Positions 63,401 to 64,000 of a stretch of 64,000 bases of DNA are shown here, in pieces. The stretch comes from Maricaulis sp. (GTDB lineage Bacteria; Pseudomonadota; Alphaproteobacteria; Caulobacterales; Maricaulaceae), in NCBI RefSeq assembly GCF_030149235.1, contig NZ_JASBRW010000054.1, positions 1-64,000 on the forward strand, written 5' to 3'. Numbering within the stretch: position 1 is the first letter of the stretch; each line of letters begins with the position of its first letter. The translations under genes and the position numbers were made by a program. The notes beneath the pieces are model-generated. The model saw nothing but the letters and a program-made list of their open reading frames with translations. It did no database searches and had not been told where the DNA came from.

Positions 63401-63701
63401 TCCGATCCTGCTGACCTCGGTCACCACCTTCCTCGGTATCTTCCCGATGATGGCGGAGCAGTCGACCCAGGCTCAGTTCCTCAAGCCAATGGTTGTAGCG
63501 CTCGGGTTCGCGGTGATCTTCGCCCTGTTCCTGACCCTGATCCTGGTTCCGGCGATGTATGGCATCGGCGTCGACATAGCCCGCTTCGCTCGGACGGTCG
63601 TCTCGGGCAAGAAGCAGCCGTCACTGGGCCATGACTATTCCGACACCGACTTCGCCCATGGCGAACTGCCGGGTCACCTGGACAAGGCTCCGGCCGAGTA
63701 A
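60489..63701 (+). CDS. RND efflux pump inner-membrane transporter
   Basis: 1070 residues, the length expected for a twelve-helix RND transporter with two large periplasmic loops. The N-terminus IGWWARNSVAANLLMLVAVI (about 16-35) and FPTIAVNGATVSVAWPGASP are family features; TM4 has the proton-relay pair in LVIGIVVDDAIVVGENIHD (about 401-419), and the second half has ILVPAMYGIGVDIARF near the end. Likely exports hydrophobic drugs, detergents or metabolites; substrate class is not readable. 29 bases downstream of the adaptor, and followed by a hairpin terminator. Confidence 0.96.
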   Translation: MTDPNETHEDAPKGIIGWWARNSVAANLLMLVAVIGGFVGYNQLNREVFPTIAVNGATVSVAWPGASPQEVEEQIIVRIEEALSDMDGIETITSTAREGSGFVNVEGQRTVDIGEFIDQIKLEVDSVNNLPPSAFRPVVSQWRSQDQVIGFAVHGNVDRRGLQQIAREIRDEVAQLPGASVVDLWATLNEEVSIELSEENLQRYNMTFDEIARAVRASSLNASAGSARTALGDINFTARQLADTQAEFEDIIVRQTADGGTLRLRDIARVNDGFVDANLAATFNGEPMALVVVLTTPNIDVVNVSSVVRQYIDEKQLELPDGVTLSLWWDNSELYEGRMNTILNSALVGGALVLIVLFLFLRPAVAFWVTIGIFIAFGGAFLLLPMMGVTLNMLSLFAFLLVIGIVVDDAIVVGENIHDRVERGERGLTAAVVGTQMVAKPVIFAVITTIMMFSPWMLLTGPEVQFTKQISLVVVATLTFSLIESLLILPAHLSHLKPQSNKGRFGPLIAVQRGIAFTLVAVARYVYRPLVKTAIRNRYATLVAFMGIFAIAVSLQASNRVGNVFMPNIENDTVQVSITLAQGTPWTRTEQVRMQLETAQDEAMQHYRREYPGQIDMIESRSTLATDGRIRAWITIADPEERPGNLSTAEVAQTIRGFMGPVPDAEEVRFDSTINNGGSGISFAISHPDLDVLRAAADDLKTQLRSYDTYDVVDSLQTSTEELRFNLRPDAQALGLTLQDVTRQVRQAFYGEEIQRLPRDGQDVRVMLRLPEDSRRSLDTLRDLRIRTADGREVPLSAVAEVEFAPGLNQIRRRNGMRTTTVSAELSDPAARAEINTSLEEEYWESWEDRFPGISRDEVGQAEGEQEFMNEVLILTLIALGAMYILLAVAFGSYFQPLLIMVAIPFAFAGAVFGHAIFGMPIALFSYFGVGAAAGVVINDNLVLIDFVNRLRANGVGAFQALVDAGVQRFRPILLTSVTTFLGIFPMMAEQSTQAQFLKPMVVALGFAVIFALFLTLILVPAMYGIGVDIARFARTVVSGKKQPSLGHDYSDTDFAHGELPGHLDKAPAE

Positions 63702-63718
63702 CAACCGGAATACAAACA

Positions 63719-63748
63719 AACCCCCGCGCCATACCCGGCGCGGGGGTT
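63719..63748 (+). terminator. GC-rich hairpin after the RND operon
   Basis: AACCCCCGCGCC (63719-63730) pairs perfectly with GGCGCGGGGGTT (63737-63748) over an ATACCC loop. The T-run after it is short (TT, then CGCATTT), so it is a modest terminator on either strand, positioned right after the transporter gene and 23 bases before the next one. Confidence 0.65.
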
Positions 63749-63770
63749 CGCATTTACAAAGGGGACAATT

Positions 63771-64000
63771 ATGAGAAAACTTCTGATGAGTTCGGCAGCC
63801 CTTTTGCTGCTGGCCGCCTGTGACCAGATCGAACTGCCCTCCGGTGGCAATGACACCGCCGTTGAACAGGTTGCTGCCGGCATCGGCAGCTGGGGATTCG
63901 ACACGGACGGTATGGACCTCAACTTCCATCCGGGCGACGACTTCTTCCGCTATGCGAATGGCGTCTGGCTGGACACGACGGAAATCCCGTCCGACCGCTC
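63771..64000 (+). CDS. M13-family (neprilysin-like) metallopeptidase lipoprotein, N-terminus only
   Basis: The first 76 codons are in the window; the rest lies to the right. MRKLLMSSAALLLLAACDQ is a lipoprotein signal peptide with lipobox LAAC (cysteine 17). Then a short linker and GIGSWGFDTDGMDLNFHPGD leading to DDFFRYANGVWLDTTEIPSD, the characteristic start of bacterial M13 peptidases (the PGDDFFxYANGxW motif). Zinc-binding HExxH is beyond the window. AAAGGGGAC ribosome site precedes the ATG. It would degrade peptides outside the inner membrane. Confidence 0.9.
   Translation, partial: MRKLLMSSAALLLLAACDQIELPSGGNDTAVEQVAAGIGSWGFDTDGMDLNFHPGDDFFRYANGVWLDTTEIPSDR

Overview
This is a chromosomal stretch of an alphaproteobacterium, most likely a marine, stalked-type member of the Caulobacterales/Maricaulales such as Maricaulis or a close relative. 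The pointers are a full-length GcrA cell-cycle regulator, a PodJ-type polarity protein with its conserved N-terminal segment, Sel1 repeats and peptidoglycan-binding tail, CcrM-type GANTC sites and CtrA/DnaA-like boxes in front of podJ, and a class I (archaeal-type) lysyl-tRNA synthetase. Base composition is evenly GC-rich. I see no insertion sequence, prophage, integrase or CRISPR array, so the window reads as core chromosome.

Left part (1-7.3 kb, all minus strand): an apparent fatty-acid/acyl-CoA oxidation operon. It starts with a MerR-type regulator, followed by two acyl-CoA dehydrogenases, a PaiB-like FMN-binding protein, a thiolase, a small glycine-zipper membrane protein and a trifunctional enoyl-CoA hydratase/3-hydroxyacyl-CoA dehydrogenase cut by the window edge. 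A palindromic candidate operator lies just upstream of merR.

7.4-27 kb: an exported protein and podJ; a translationally coupled membrane trio (TauE/SafE, TIGR02186, DUF3429); ligase-associated helicase Lhr with PdeM; several small membrane, channel and signalling genes (MscS, degenerate receiver, two hotdog thioesterases, DCC protein, MATE pump); pyrD with a DUF952 gene; and an S24-like regulator lacking the catalytic serine.

27-36 kb: two related cassettes, each a small XRE repressor translated after small membrane proteins, flank a TonB-dependent receptor, class I lysS, a long non-coding interval with a probable terminated structured RNA, and a large exported protein of unknown role.

36-49.5 kb: a 2OG-Fe(II) oxygenase, 1-Cys peroxiredoxin, SixA-like phosphatase, polyproline lipoprotein hydrolase, membrane glycosyltransferase, a duplicated PPC-domain exported protein, tRNA-Gly(CCC), long dCTP deaminase, apaG, trkH, hslO-argD and an ABC-2 permease.

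49.5-64 kb: gcrA with its promoter and terminator; the phosphate regulon phoR, pstC-pstA-pstB-phoU-phoB with a three-unit Pho box before pstC but no pstS; a three-gene RND efflux operon; and the start of an M13 metallopeptidase lipoprotein gene.

All functional calls come from reading motifs and overall family resemblance by eye; no database search was possible.
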